Assembly: GCF_001746415.1 (NCBI RefSeq)
Contig: NZ_MEHJ01000001.1
Location: 2,687,001 to 2,751,000, forward strand
Length of the DNA: 64,000 bases
Direction of reading: 5' to 3'
Source: Streptomyces agglomeratus
GTDB lineage: Bacteria; Actinomycetota; Actinomycetes; Streptomycetales; Streptomycetaceae
Below the pieces are notes generated by a model. The model worked only from the letters and a program-made list of their open reading frames with translations, did not search any database and had not been told where the DNA came from. Positions 8,836 to 17,090 of the stretch are shown here, piece after piece (the stretch's first letter is position 1; each line of letters opens with the position of its first letter). A program made the position numbers and the translations under genes.

Positions 8836-8872
8836 CTGAAGAAGCCTTCAGCAGGCTTCAGGTCACCTTCAG
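8836..8872. promoter_or_regulatory. Phased CTTCAG boxes: candidate response-regulator operator
   Basis: CTGAAG at 8836-8841 (inverted) is followed by direct CTTCAG boxes at 8846-8851, 8856-8861 and 8867-8872. The direct boxes repeat at 10 and 11 bp, one helical turn, as expected for tandem binding of OmpR-type dimers. They lie between the divergent response regulator and the PepSY gene. A dyad GGTTCG-N5-CGAACC at 8820-8836 adjoins them on the regulator side. Confidence 0.6.
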
Positions 8873-8925
8873 CGTCCCTCGGCCAGATTGATCCCCGAAG
8901 CAGCCAACCGCTCGGGAGGAACCTC

Positions 8926-9453
8926 ATGAAGCGCAAGCTCGTCATCGCCACCGCCGTCACGGCCCTGCTCATCGGCGGCGGAACAGCGACAGCGTTCGCC
9001 ACATCGGACGACGACAAGCCGGCCACCAGCACGATCACCCTGGAGGAGGCGACGAAGGCGGCCACCGGGTCCGCGCCGGGCACGGTCACCGGCGCCGAAC
9101 TCGACGACGACCGGCCGACGTGGGAGGTCGACGTCTACGGCAAGGACGCCAAGTGGCACGACGTCGACGTGGACGCCAAGACGGCGAAGGTACAGGACAC
9201 CCACTCCGAAGACGACGCGGACGACCGCGCCCCGCGCAGCCCGAAGGTCACCCTGAAGGAGGCCGCAGCGGCAGCCCTGAAGGCGCAGCCGGGCACGCTG
9301 ACGTCCATCGACCTGGACGACGACGGCGGCTGGGAGGCGGAAGTCCGTTCCAAGGACGGCAAGCACCACGAGCTGAACGTGGACGCCAGGACAGCGAAGG
9401 CAACAGCGGACCGGGACACGGACGACGCGGACGACGCCACCGACACCGACTGA
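8926..9453 (+). CDS. Secreted PepSY-domain protein
   Basis: 175 residues. There is a signal peptide (KRKLVIATAVTALLIGGG, likely cleaved near ATAFA) and two PepSY-like repeats: one around ITLEEATKAATGSAPGTVTG and one around VTLKEAAAAALKAQPGTLTS. Each ends in a WEVDV/WEAEV strand and a DVDAKTAKV/NVDARTAKA element. The tail is very acidic. PepSY domains bind and inhibit proteases or act as sensors outside the cell. The ribosome binding site GGGAGGA is strong. The position behind the CTTCAG boxes suggests it is the main target of the adjacent two-component system. Confidence 0.9.
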   Translation: MKRKLVIATAVTALLIGGGTATAFATSDDDKPATSTITLEEATKAATGSAPGTVTGAELDDDRPTWEVDVYGKDAKWHDVDVDAKTAKVQDTHSEDDADDRAPRSPKVTLKEAAAAALKAQPGTLTSIDLDDDGGWEAEVRSKDGKHHELNVDARTAKATADRDTDDADDATDTD

Positions 9454-9593
9454 CGACCGAACGCCGCCGGCCGGACGGCACCCCACCTCGGCTCCCACCA
9501 CCCACCGGCGAGAGAGGACGGGACAGCGACCCTCCCGGCGGGGCGGGGAGACCCACCCACCGGCGTGAGGGGGCGGGACGCGCAGGGGGTGGT

Positions 9594-9683
9594 GTTCGGG
9601 ACGTAAAGCGTGATTTGTGGGCAGGGCGCGGGTTACGCATCCCAGGGGCGGTGGCGGCGCGCCTAAATCACGCAGTCCCGAAC
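9594..9683. repeat. Large imperfect inverted repeat between convergent genes
   Basis: Left arm 9594-9616 (GTTCGGGAC, 5 extra bases, GCGTGATTT) and right arm 9665-9683 (AAATCACGC, A, GTCCCGAAC) pair over 18 bp around a small internal bulge; the 48-nt centre can add a short GGCGCG/CGCGCC stem. It lies in the 309-bp gap between the convergent PepSY gene and meaB, so it may be a bidirectional terminator. However, the AT-containing arm ends and length also resemble a small non-autonomous mobile repeat. Nothing else recognisable lies in 9454-9762. Confidence 0.6.
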
Positions 9684-9762
9684 GCCGCCCCGGAGCGGCC
9701 CGCCCCGCCCGCATCCCCGCCCGCACCCCCGACCGGTACACCGACCCCGTACAACCGACCCG

Positions 9763-10727
9763 CTACGCCGAAGACTCGGTAATCCCCGCCACCAGCTCGT
9801 CCGCCGCCGCGTAGGGATCCAGCTCGCCCGCGACGATCCGCTCCGCCAGCGCCCCGAGCCGCCGGTCCCCCCGCAGGTCCCCGATGCGCTCCCGCAGCGC
9901 GGTGACGGCGATCGTCTCGACCTCGTGCGCCGCCCGCTTGGCACGCCGCTCCCCGAGAACCCCCCGCTCCTCCATCCACGCGCGGTGCTTCTCCAACGCC
10001 TCGACGACCTCGTCGATGCCCTCGCCCCGCGCCGCCACCGTCTTCACGATCGGGGGCCGCCAGTCCCCGGGCCCCCGGGACTCCCGAGCCCCAGCATGTG
10101 ATTGAGCTCCCGCGCGGTGGCGTCGGCCCCGTCCCGGTCGGCCTTGTTGACGACATACAGGTCCCCGATCTCCAGGATCCCCGCCTTCGCGGCCTGGATC
10201 CCGTCCCCCATGCCCGGTGCCAGCAGTACCACCGACGTGTCGGCCTGCGAGGCGATCTCGACCTCGGACTGCCCGACGCCCACCGTCTCCACCAGCACCA
10301 CGTCGCACCCGGCGGCGTCGAGCACCCGGATGGCCTGCGGCGCCGCCCAGGCCAGTCCGCCCAGATGTCCGCGCGTGGCCATGGACCTGATGTAGACCCC
10401 GGGGTCCGAGGCGTGCTCCGACATCCGGACCCGGTCACCGAGCAGCGCGCCACCGCTGAACGGCGACGACGGGTCCACCGCCAGCACCCCGACCCGCTTC
10501 CCGGCCCGCCGGTAGGCCGAGACCAGCGCCGAGGTGGATGTCGACTTGCCGACGCCCGGCGATCCCGTGAGCCCCACCACGTACGCGTTGCCGGCGAGCG
10601 GAGCCAGCGCCGCCATCACCTCACGCAGTTGCGGGGACGCCCCCTCGACCAGCGAGATCAGCCGGGCGACGGCACGCGGCCGGCCCTCTCGCGCCTGAGC
10701 CACCAGCTCGGGGACGTCCTGCATCAC
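9763..10727 (-). pseudogene. meaB: MeaB methylmalonyl-CoA mutase-associated GTPase, one-base frameshift
   Basis: The N-terminal 215 residues run in one frame with the Walker A GLTGSPGVGKST, the LAVDPSSPFSGGALLGDR switch region, ETVGVGQSE and VVNKAD. After NHMLGLG the frame is lost and soon stops. The rest (ESRGPGDWRPPIVKTVAARG ... AADELVAGITESSA) continues in another frame. One extra G in the run at 10083-10085 (CTCGGGAG read as CTCGGGGAG) would restore LGLGESRGPGDW and give 321 residues, the normal MeaB length. MeaB protects and reloads the B12-dependent mutase. This is either a true mutation or a sequencing error in a G run. Confidence 0.88.
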
Positions 10728-10779
10728 AACTCCGCTCCTCGATCAAGCACTACGGAAGGGTTACGCGCCCGAGACCGCG

Positions 10780-10863
10780 ACGCCCGCGACTACGCGCTCG
10801 CGACTACGTGCCCGCAGCCACGTGCCCGCAGCCACGCGCCCGCGACTACTTGCCCGCGACCCT
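10780..10863. repeat. 14-bp tandem repeat covering the thiolase stop codon
   Basis: Five full units of 14 bp, each a variant of GYGCCCGCGACTAC, run from 10780 to 10849 (two adjacent copies are identical). A degenerate unit continues to about 10863 inside the thiolase gene. The thiolase stop codon at 10846-10848 is part of the array. The DNA is Streptomyces-like in composition and the array looks like a slippage expansion. Confidence 0.8.
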
Positions 10864-12048
10864 GATGATCAGCGCATCGCCCTGACCGCCGCCACCACAC
10901 AGCGCGGCAGCGCCCACGCCTCCACCGCGCCGCTTCAGTTCGAGCGCCAGGTGCAGCACGACGCGCGCACCGGACATCCCGATGGGGTGCCCGAGGGCGA
11001 TCGCGCCACCGTTGACGTTCACCTTTTCCGGGGACACCCCGAGGTCCTTCATTGACTGCACGGCGACGGCCGCGAAAGCCTCGTTGATCTCGATGAGGTC
11101 AAGATCGTCGACGCCGATCCCTTCCTTCCCCAGCGCGTGCGCGATCGCGTTCGAGGGCTGGGACTGGAGCGAGTTGTCCGGACCGGCCACGTTCCCGTGG
11201 GCGCCGATCTCGGCGATCCACTCCAGGCCGAGCTCCTCGGCCTTGGCCTTGCTCATGACCACCACGGCCGCCGCACCGTCCGAGATCTGCGAGGCGGTGC
11301 CCGCGGTGATCGTCCCGTCCTTGGCGAAAGCGGGCCGCAGCTTGCCCAGCGACTCCGCCGTCGTCTCCGGCCGGATCCCCTCGTCCTTCGAGAAGAGGAC
11401 CGGGTCGCCCTTGCGCTGCGGGATCTCGACGGGCGTGATCTCCGCCTCGAAGAGGCCGTTCTTCTGCGCGGCGGCGGCCCGCTGGTGCGACTGCGCGGCG
11501 AATTCGTCCTGCGGACCGCGGGCGATGCCGAGGCGGGTGTTGTGCTTCTCGGTCGACTCCCCCATCGCGATGCCCTCGAAGGAGTCGGTCAGACCGTCGT
11601 GGGCCATCGAGTCGAGCATCTCGATCGCCCCGTACTTGAAGCCGTCACGGGACTTCGGCAGCACGTGCGGCGCGTTCGTCATGGACTCCTGGCCACCGGC
11701 CACCACGATGTCGAACTCACCGGCACGGATCAGCTGATCGGCCAGCGCGATCGCGTCGAGCCCCGAAAGGCAGACCTTGTTGATGGTCAGAGCGGGCACA
11801 TTCATCGGAATCCCGGCCTTTACGGCCGCCTGGCGGGCGGGGATCTGCCCCGCGCCGGCCTGGAGCACCTGGCCCATGATCACGTACTGGACCTGGTCAC
11901 CGCCGATCCCGGCCCGCTCCAGGGCGGCCTTGATGGCGAAGCCGCCGAGGTCCGCGCCGGAGAAGGACTTGAGCGAGCCGAGCAGCCGGCCCATGGGCGT
12001 ACGGGCACCAGCGACGATGACGGACGTTGTGCGGTTCGTTCCGGACAT
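10846..12048 (-). CDS. Acetyl-CoA C-acetyltransferase (thiolase)
   Basis: 400 residues, full length. The acyl-accepting Cys lies in [14 protein letters not shown], the second His in [18 protein letters not shown], and the C-terminal catalytic Cys in [13 protein letters not shown]. It condenses two acetyl-CoA to acetoacetyl-CoA or cleaves it. Lying between meaB and methylmalonyl-CoA epimerase, and 17 kb from 3-hydroxybutyryl-CoA dehydrogenase, it fits the acetoacetyl-CoA step of butyryl- or ethylmalonyl-CoA metabolism. ATG start with AAGGGG upstream. Its 3' end merges into a 14-bp tandem repeat, though the protein end (ALIIRVAGK) looks normal. Confidence 0.94.
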   Translation of the reverse strand: MSGTNRTTSVIVAGARTPMGRLLGSLKSFSGADLGGFAIKAALERAGIGGDQVQYVIMGQVLQAGAGQIPARQAAVKAGIPMNVPALTINKVCLSGLDAIALADQLIRAGEFDIVVAGGQESMTNAPHVLPKSRDGFKYGAIEMLDSMAHDGLTDSFEGIAMGESTEKHNTRLGIARGPQDEFAAQSHQRAAAAQKNGLFEAEITPVEIPQRKGDPVLFSKDEGIRPETTAESLGKLRPAFAKDGTITAGTASQISDGAAAVVVMSKAKAEELGLEWIAEIGAHGNVAGPDNSLQSQPSNAIAHALGKEGIGVDDLDLIEINEAFAAVAVQSMKDLGVSPEKVNVNGGAIALGHPIGMSGARVVLHLALELKRRGGGVGAAALCGGGGQGDALIIRVAGK

Positions 12049-12184
12049 GAGGCACGGCCCCTTGGGATGAGGAGTGAACGAGGGTTTACCTCAATGTACT
12101 GAGCGGTACCGGCCCGGTCACCGGGCAGCAAGTGTGATCGCGCGCACGTTGCGTAACCACCTCCAACCGCGCTGCACTGGACCC

Positions 12185-12625
12185 ATGCTGACGCGAATCG
12201 ACCACATCGGGATCGCCTGTTTCGACCTCGACAAGACCATCGAGTTCTACCGCTCGACCTATGGCTTCCAGGTGTACCACTCGGAGGTCAACGAGGAGCA
12301 GGGCGTACGTGAGGCCATGCTCAAGATCAACGAAACGTCCGACGGCGGCGCCACCTACCTCCAGCTCCTGGAGCCCACCCGCGAGGACTCCGCGGTGGGA
12401 AAGTGGCTGGCCAAGAACGGTGAGGGGGTCCACCACATCGCCTTCGGCACCCCGGACGTGGACGCCGACGCGGCGGACATCCGGGACAAGGGTGTGCGGG
12501 TCCTCTACGACGAGCCGCGTATCGGTTCCATGGGCTCCCGCATCACGTTCCTGCACCCCAAGGACTGCCACGGAGTACTCACGGAACTGGTCACTTCGGC
12601 ACCCGCCTCCACCTCCGAGCACTGA
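12185..12625 (+). CDS. mce: Methylmalonyl-CoA epimerase
   Basis: 146 residues of the glyoxalase/vicinal oxygen chelate fold. Metal-ligand candidates are the His in RIDHIGIACFDLDKTIEFY, the His in GEGVHHIAFGTPDV and the Glu in VLTELV near the end, the usual pattern. It interconverts (2R)- and (2S)-methylmalonyl-CoA for the B12-dependent mutase. It diverges from the thiolase gene, with meaB beyond. No clear Shine-Dalgarno sequence precedes the ATG (GGACCC only), so weak initiation or a leaderless mRNA is possible. Confidence 0.94.
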   Translation: MLTRIDHIGIACFDLDKTIEFYRSTYGFQVYHSEVNEEQGVREAMLKINETSDGGATYLQLLEPTREDSAVGKWLAKNGEGVHHIAFGTPDVDADAADIRDKGVRVLYDEPRIGSMGSRITFLHPKDCHGVLTELVTSAPASTSEH

Positions 12626-12670
12626 CCGGAGCACTGTCCCCCTGATCCCACGCCGGTAGAGTGGGCGGTT

Positions 12671-12690
12671 CCGGTCCGGGGCCGGACCGG
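12671..12690. other. GC-rich perfect dyad in the mce-scy gap
   Basis: CCGGTCCGG and CCGGACCGG are separated by 2 nt, 46 nt after the mce stop. This may be a terminator or a protein site; it has no T-tail. Confidence 0.4.
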
Positions 12691-12738
12691 GGCCTGTGAC
12701 TCATGCCTCACTGTTGATCTGAGACCATTCCCCCGGGG

Positions 12739-12766
12739 GCCGCCCGAACTCTGGGCGGTGCTTGTT
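12739..12766 (+). terminator. Terminator candidate downstream of mce, upstream of scy
   Basis: CCGCCC-N7-GGGCGG (12740-12758) is followed by TGCTTGTTT, the only U-rich tail in this gap. It probably ends mce transcripts before scy, which starts at 12814. Confidence 0.55.
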
Positions 12767-12813
12767 TCGGAGAGTCGGAAGAGTTGCGACCAGGGGACGG
12801 ATGGGACCGCGCA

Positions 12814-15800
12814 GTGCGGGGCTACGAACGGCACGAGCCTGACGACCATCTCTCGCGGTTCGAAGCCGAGATGGAGCGGCTGAAAACCGAGCGGGAGAAG
12901 GCGGTTCAGCACGCCGAGGACCTCGGCTACCAGGTCGAGGTATTGCGCGCCAAGCTCCACGAGGCGCGGCGCAACCTCGCGTCCCGCCCCGCCTACGACG
13001 CGGCGGACATCGGTTACCAGGCCGAGCAGTTGCTCCGTAATGCCCAGATCCAGGCGGAGCAACTGCGCACCGACGCCGAGCGCGAACTTCGCGACGCCCG
13101 GGCGCAGACGCAGCGGATCCTCCAGGAGCACGCCGAGCACCAGGCAAGGCTCCAGGCCGAGTTGCACACGGAGGCGGTCACCCGTCGCCAGCGGCTCGAC
13201 CAGGAGCTCTCCGAGCGCCGCCAGACCGTCGAGGCCCACGTCAACGAGAACGTGGCCTGGGCCGAGCAGCTCCGCGCCCGTACCGAGGCGCAGGCCCGCC
13301 GGCTCCTGGAGGAGTCCCGCGCCGAGGCCGAGCAGTCCCTGGCCGCCGCCCGCGCCGAGGCCGAGCGCGTCGCCCAGGAGGCCCGCCAGCGCCTCGGCGC
13401 CGAGGCCGAGAACGCCCGCGCCGAGGCCGAGGCGATCCTGCTGCGCGCCCGCAAGGACGCCGAGCGCCTGCTGAACGCCGCCTCCAACCAGGCGCAGGAG
13501 GCGACGACCCACGCCGAGCAGCTGCGTACGTCGACGACCGCCGAGTCCGACCAGGCACGCCGCCAGGCCGCAGAACTGAGCCGTACCGCCGAGCAGCGGA
13601 TGCAGGCGGCCGAGACGGCGCTGCGCGAGGCGCGCGCCGAGGCCGACAAGGTGCTCACCGAGGCCAGGGAAGCGGCGGCCAAGCAGCTGACGACGGCCGA
13701 GTCCGTCAACGAACAGCGGACCCGTACGGCCAAGTCCGAGATCGCCCGGCTGGTCGCCGAGGCCACGAAGGACGCCGAGGCGCTCAAGGCGGAGGCCGAG
13801 CAGGCCCGCGCCGACGCCCGCGCCGAGGCGGAGCGGCTGGTCGCCGAGGCCGCCGAGAAGGCCCGTACCGCCGCCGCCGAGGATTCCGCCGCCCAGCTCG
13901 CCAAGGCGGCCCGTACCGCCGAAGAGGTCCTCACCAAGGCGTCCGAGAACGCCAAGGAGACCACCCGCAAGGCGTCCGAGGAGGCCGAGCGGATCCGCCG
14001 CGAGGCCGAGGCGGAGATCGAGCGGCTGCGCAGCGAGGCGGCGGCCCAGGCCGATCAGCTCAAGGGCGCGGCGAAGGACGACACCAAGGAGTACCGGGCC
14101 AAGACGGTCGAGCTCCAGGAGGAGGCACGCAGGCTGCGCGGCGAGGCCGAGCAGCTGCGGTCCGAGGCGGTCGCCGAGGGCGAGCGGATCCGCGGCGAGG
14201 CCCGCCGCGAGGCCGTGCAGCAGATCGAGGAGGCGGCCAGGACCGCCGAGGAGCTGCTGACCAAGGCGCGGGGCGACGCCGACGAGCTGCGTACGTCGGC
14301 CACGACCGAGAGCGAGCGCGTCCGCGCCGAGGCCATCGAGCGCGCCACGACCCTGCGCAAGCAGGCCGAGGAGACCCTGGAGCGCACCCGCGCCGAGGCC
14401 GACCAGCTGCGCGCCGAGGCCGAGGAGCAGGCGCAGCGGACCACCACCGACGCCGAGGAGGCCGCCCGCGCCCTGCGCGAGGAGGCCGAGCGCGCCATCG
14501 CCGCCCGCCAGGCCGAGGCCGCCGAGGACCTGACCCGGCTGCGCACCGAGGCCGAGCAGCGCGTCGCCGCCGCCGAGCAGGCGCTGGGCGAAGCCAGGGC
14601 CGAAGCGGAGCGGCTGCGCCGGGAGGCCGGCGAGGAGATCGAGCGGCTGCGGACCGAGGCGGCCGAGCGGGTACGTACGCTCCAGGCGCAGGCGGAGACC
14701 GAGGCCGAGCGGCTGCGGACCGAGGCGGCAGCCGATGCCTCGCAGTCGCGCGCCGAGGGCGAGGCCGTCGCCGTACGGCTGCGCAGCGAGGCGTCGAACG
14801 AGGCCGAGCGGCTCAAGACGGAGGCGCAGGAGAGCGCGGACCGGATCAGGTCGGAGGCCGCAGCCGCGGCCGAGCGCGTCGGGGCCGAGGCCGCCGAGGC
14901 ACTGGCCGCCGCCCAGGAGGAGGCCGCGCGCCGCCGCCGGGAGGCCGAGGAGACGCTGGCCGCGGCCCGCGAGGAGGCCGAGCGGGAGCGTACGCAGGCC
15001 CGTGAGCAGAGCGAGGAGCTCCTCGCGTCCGCCCGCAAGCGCGTCGAGGAGGCCCAGGCCGAGGCGCAGCGCCTGGTCCAGGAGGCGGACTACCGGGCGA
15101 CGGAGCTGGTCGCCGCCGCCGAGCAGACCGCGCAGCAGGTGCGGGACGCGGTGGCCGGGCTGCACGAGCAGGCCGAGGAGGAGATCGCCGGACTGCGCAG
15201 CGCCGCCGAGCACGTGGCGGAGCGCACGCGGACCGAGGCGCAGGAGGAGGCGGACCGGCTCCGCGCCGACGCCTACGAGGAGCGGGAGCGGGCCACCGAG
15301 GACGCGAACCGGCTGCGCCGGCAGGCGCAGGAGGAGACCGACGCGGCGAAGGCGCTCGCGGAGCGCACGGTCGGGGACGCGATCACGGAGGCGGAGCGGC
15401 TGCGCGCCGACTCCTCGGAGTACGCGCAGAGGCTCCGTACGGAGGCTTCCGACGCGCTGGCCTCGGCCGAGCAGGACGCCGCCCGTTCGCGGGCCGAGGC
15501 CCGCGAGGACGCCAACCGCATCCGCAACGAGGCGGCGGCGCAGGCTGACCGGCTGATCGGCGAGGCGACCGGCGAGGCCGAGCGCATGGCGGCCGAGGCG
15601 GTGCAGTCGCTGACGGCGGCCGGACAGGACGCGGCCCGGATGCGGGCCGAGGCGGAGCAGATCAAGGCGGACGGCGAGGCCGGGGCCGAGCGGCTGCGGG
15701 CCGAGGCGCGCGAAGAGGGCGAGCGGGTGCTCGACGAGGCGCGCGAGGCGGCGGACAAGCGGCGCGGCGACGCGGCGTCCCAGGCGGACAAGCTGGTCTC

Positions 15801-16968
15801 CGAGGCGAGCGGCGAGGCGGAGCGGCTCGTCGCCGACGCGAACGCCGAGGCCGAGCGGCTGCGCGCGGAGGGCGAGCGGGTGCGGGCCGAGGCACGCGAG
15901 GAGTCCGACCGGATCCTGGACGAGGCGCGCAAGGCGGCGGACAAGCGGCGCGCCGACGCGGCGGCGCAGGCCGACCAGCTCGTCGCCGAGGCGAGCGGCG
16001 AGGCCGAGCGGCTGCGCGCGGAGGCCGCCGAGATGGTGGGAAGCGCCCAGCAGGCGGCGGAGCGCATCAGGTCCGAGGCCCAGAAGGTCAAGGCGGACGC
16101 CGAGGAGGCGGCCGAGCGGATGCGCGCCGACGCCCGTACCGAGGCGGACCGGCTGCTCGACGAGGCCCGTCAGGCGGCGTCCAAGCGCCGCGCGGACGCG
16201 GCAGAGCAGGCCGACCAGCTGATGGCGAAGGCCCAGGAGGAGGCGCTGCTCGCCGCGACCAAGGCGGAGGAGCAGGCCGACACGATGGTCGGTGCGGCCC
16301 GCAAGGAGGCCGAGCGGCTGGTCGCGGAGTCGACCGTCGAGGGCAACTCGCTGGTGGAGAAGGCCCGTACGGACGCCGACGAGCTGCTGGTCGGTGCCCG
16401 CCGGGACGCGACCGCCATAAGGGAGCGCGCGGAGGAGCTGCGGACCCGTACCGAGGCCGAGATCGAGGAGCTGCACGAGCGGGCCCGCCGGGAGACGTCC
16501 GAGCAGATGCGGACGGCCGGCGAGCGCGTCGACAAGCTGGTGAAGGCCGCGACGGAGCAGCAGGCCGAGGCCGAGGCGAAGGCGAAGGCGATGATTTCCG
16601 AAGCGAGTTCGGAGGCGGGCAAGGTCCGTATCGCCGCGGTGAAGAAGGCCGAGGCGCTGCTCAAGGAGGCCGAGCAGAAGAAGGCCGAACTGGTACGTGC
16701 GGCCGAGCGGGTGCACGCCGAGGCCGAGGCCGAGGCGGCCCGCATGGTCGAGGAGGGCCGGCGGGAACTCGATGTGCTCGTACGCCGCCGGGAGGACATT
16801 CAGGCCGAAATCAGCCGTGTCCAGGACGTACTTGAGGCGTTGGAGTCCTTTGAGGCACCGACCGGGGGCGGCAAGGCGGCATCGAACAGCGGCTCAGGCG
16901 GGGGCGCGGTCAAAGCCGGCGCGGCAGCGGGTTCCACTCGTTCGGGTGGCAAGTCATCCGACGGTTAG
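12814..16968 (+). CDS. scy: Scy, polar coiled-coil scaffold protein
   Basis: 1384 residues, nearly all coiled coil rich in Ala, Glu and Arg (many RAEAERL/EEAERIR-type repeats). The N-terminus (RGYERHEPDDHLSRFEAEM) and the conserved LGYQVEVLRAKLHEARRNL agree with Scy (recalled as SCO5397, about 1,300 residues). A Gly/Ser-rich tail of about 35 residues ends it (GSGGGAVKAGAAAGSTRSGG). The family's hendecad/51-residue periodicity gives a rod that, with DivIVA and FilP, organises the tip-organising centre. I chose the GTG at 12814 to give the known N-terminus; a TTG at 12784 is in frame. filP follows after 122 bp. Confidence 0.94.
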   Translation: MRGYERHEPDDHLSRFEAEMERLKTEREKAVQHAEDLGYQVEVLRAKLHEARRNLASRPAYDAADIGYQAEQLLRNAQIQAEQLRTDAERELRDARAQTQRILQEHAEHQARLQAELHTEAVTRRQRLDQELSERRQTVEAHVNENVAWAEQLRARTEAQARRLLEESRAEAEQSLAAARAEAERVAQEARQRLGAEAENARAEAEAILLRARKDAERLLNAASNQAQEATTHAEQLRTSTTAESDQARRQAAELSRTAEQRMQAAETALREARAEADKVLTEAREAAAKQLTTAESVNEQRTRTAKSEIARLVAEATKDAEALKAEAEQARADARAEAERLVAEAAEKARTAAAEDSAAQLAKAARTAEEVLTKASENAKETTRKASEEAERIRREAEAEIERLRSEAAAQADQLKGAAKDDTKEYRAKTVELQEEARRLRGEAEQLRSEAVAEGERIRGEARREAVQQIEEAARTAEELLTKARGDADELRTSATTESERVRAEAIERATTLRKQAEETLERTRAEADQLRAEAEEQAQRTTTDAEEAARALREEAERAIAARQAEAAEDLTRLRTEAEQRVAAAEQALGEARAEAERLRREAGEEIERLRTEAAERVRTLQAQAETEAERLRTEAAADASQSRAEGEAVAVRLRSEASNEAERLKTEAQESADRIRSEAAAAAERVGAEAAEALAAAQEEAARRRREAEETLAAAREEAERERTQAREQSEELLASARKRVEEAQAEAQRLVQEADYRATELVAAAEQTAQQVRDAVAGLHEQAEEEIAGLRSAAEHVAERTRTEAQEEADRLRADAYEERERATEDANRLRRQAQEETDAAKALAERTVGDAITEAERLRADSSEYAQRLRTEASDALASAEQDAARSRAEAREDANRIRNEAAAQADRLIGEATGEAERMAAEAVQSLTAAGQDAARMRAEAEQIKADGEAGAERLRAEAREEGERVLDEAREAADKRRGDAASQADKLVSEASGEAERLVADANAEAERLRAEGERVRAEAREESDRILDEARKAADKRRADAAAQADQLVAEASGEAERLRAEAAEMVGSAQQAAERIRSEAQKVKADAEEAAERMRADARTEADRLLDEARQAASKRRADAAEQADQLMAKAQEEALLAATKAEEQADTMVGAARKEAERLVAESTVEGNSLVEKARTDADELLVGARRDATAIRERAEELRTRTEAEIEELHERARRETSEQMRTAGERVDKLVKAATEQQAEAEAKAKAMISEASSEAGKVRIAAVKKAEALLKEAEQKKAELVRAAERVHAEAEAEAARMVEEGRRELDVLVRRREDIQAEISRVQDVLEALESFEAPTGGGKAASNSGSGGGAVKAGAAAGSTRSGGKSSDG

Positions 16969-17090
16969 CCACTCAAAAGGGGTGTCATTCTCCAGATCAA
17001 ACCGGCATTGACTCGATGACACGCCGCTTCGGCCCCTAGGATTCCCCCTAACACCTCACCGGTCACATTCGACAGGAACCCAGGAACCCC

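Noticed and set aside
12505..16716. A 1,403-codon open frame on the minus strand opposite scy
   Set aside because: It is a shadow of the biased codons of scy: low-complexity Leu/Gly/Arg sequence, no start signal, and it crosses mce. The plus-strand coiled-coil protein is a known family.
17008..17042. TTGACT and TAGGAT upstream of filP as a promoter
   Set aside because: The spacer is 23 nt, too long for a normal sigma-70-type promoter. One box may be real but not this pair.
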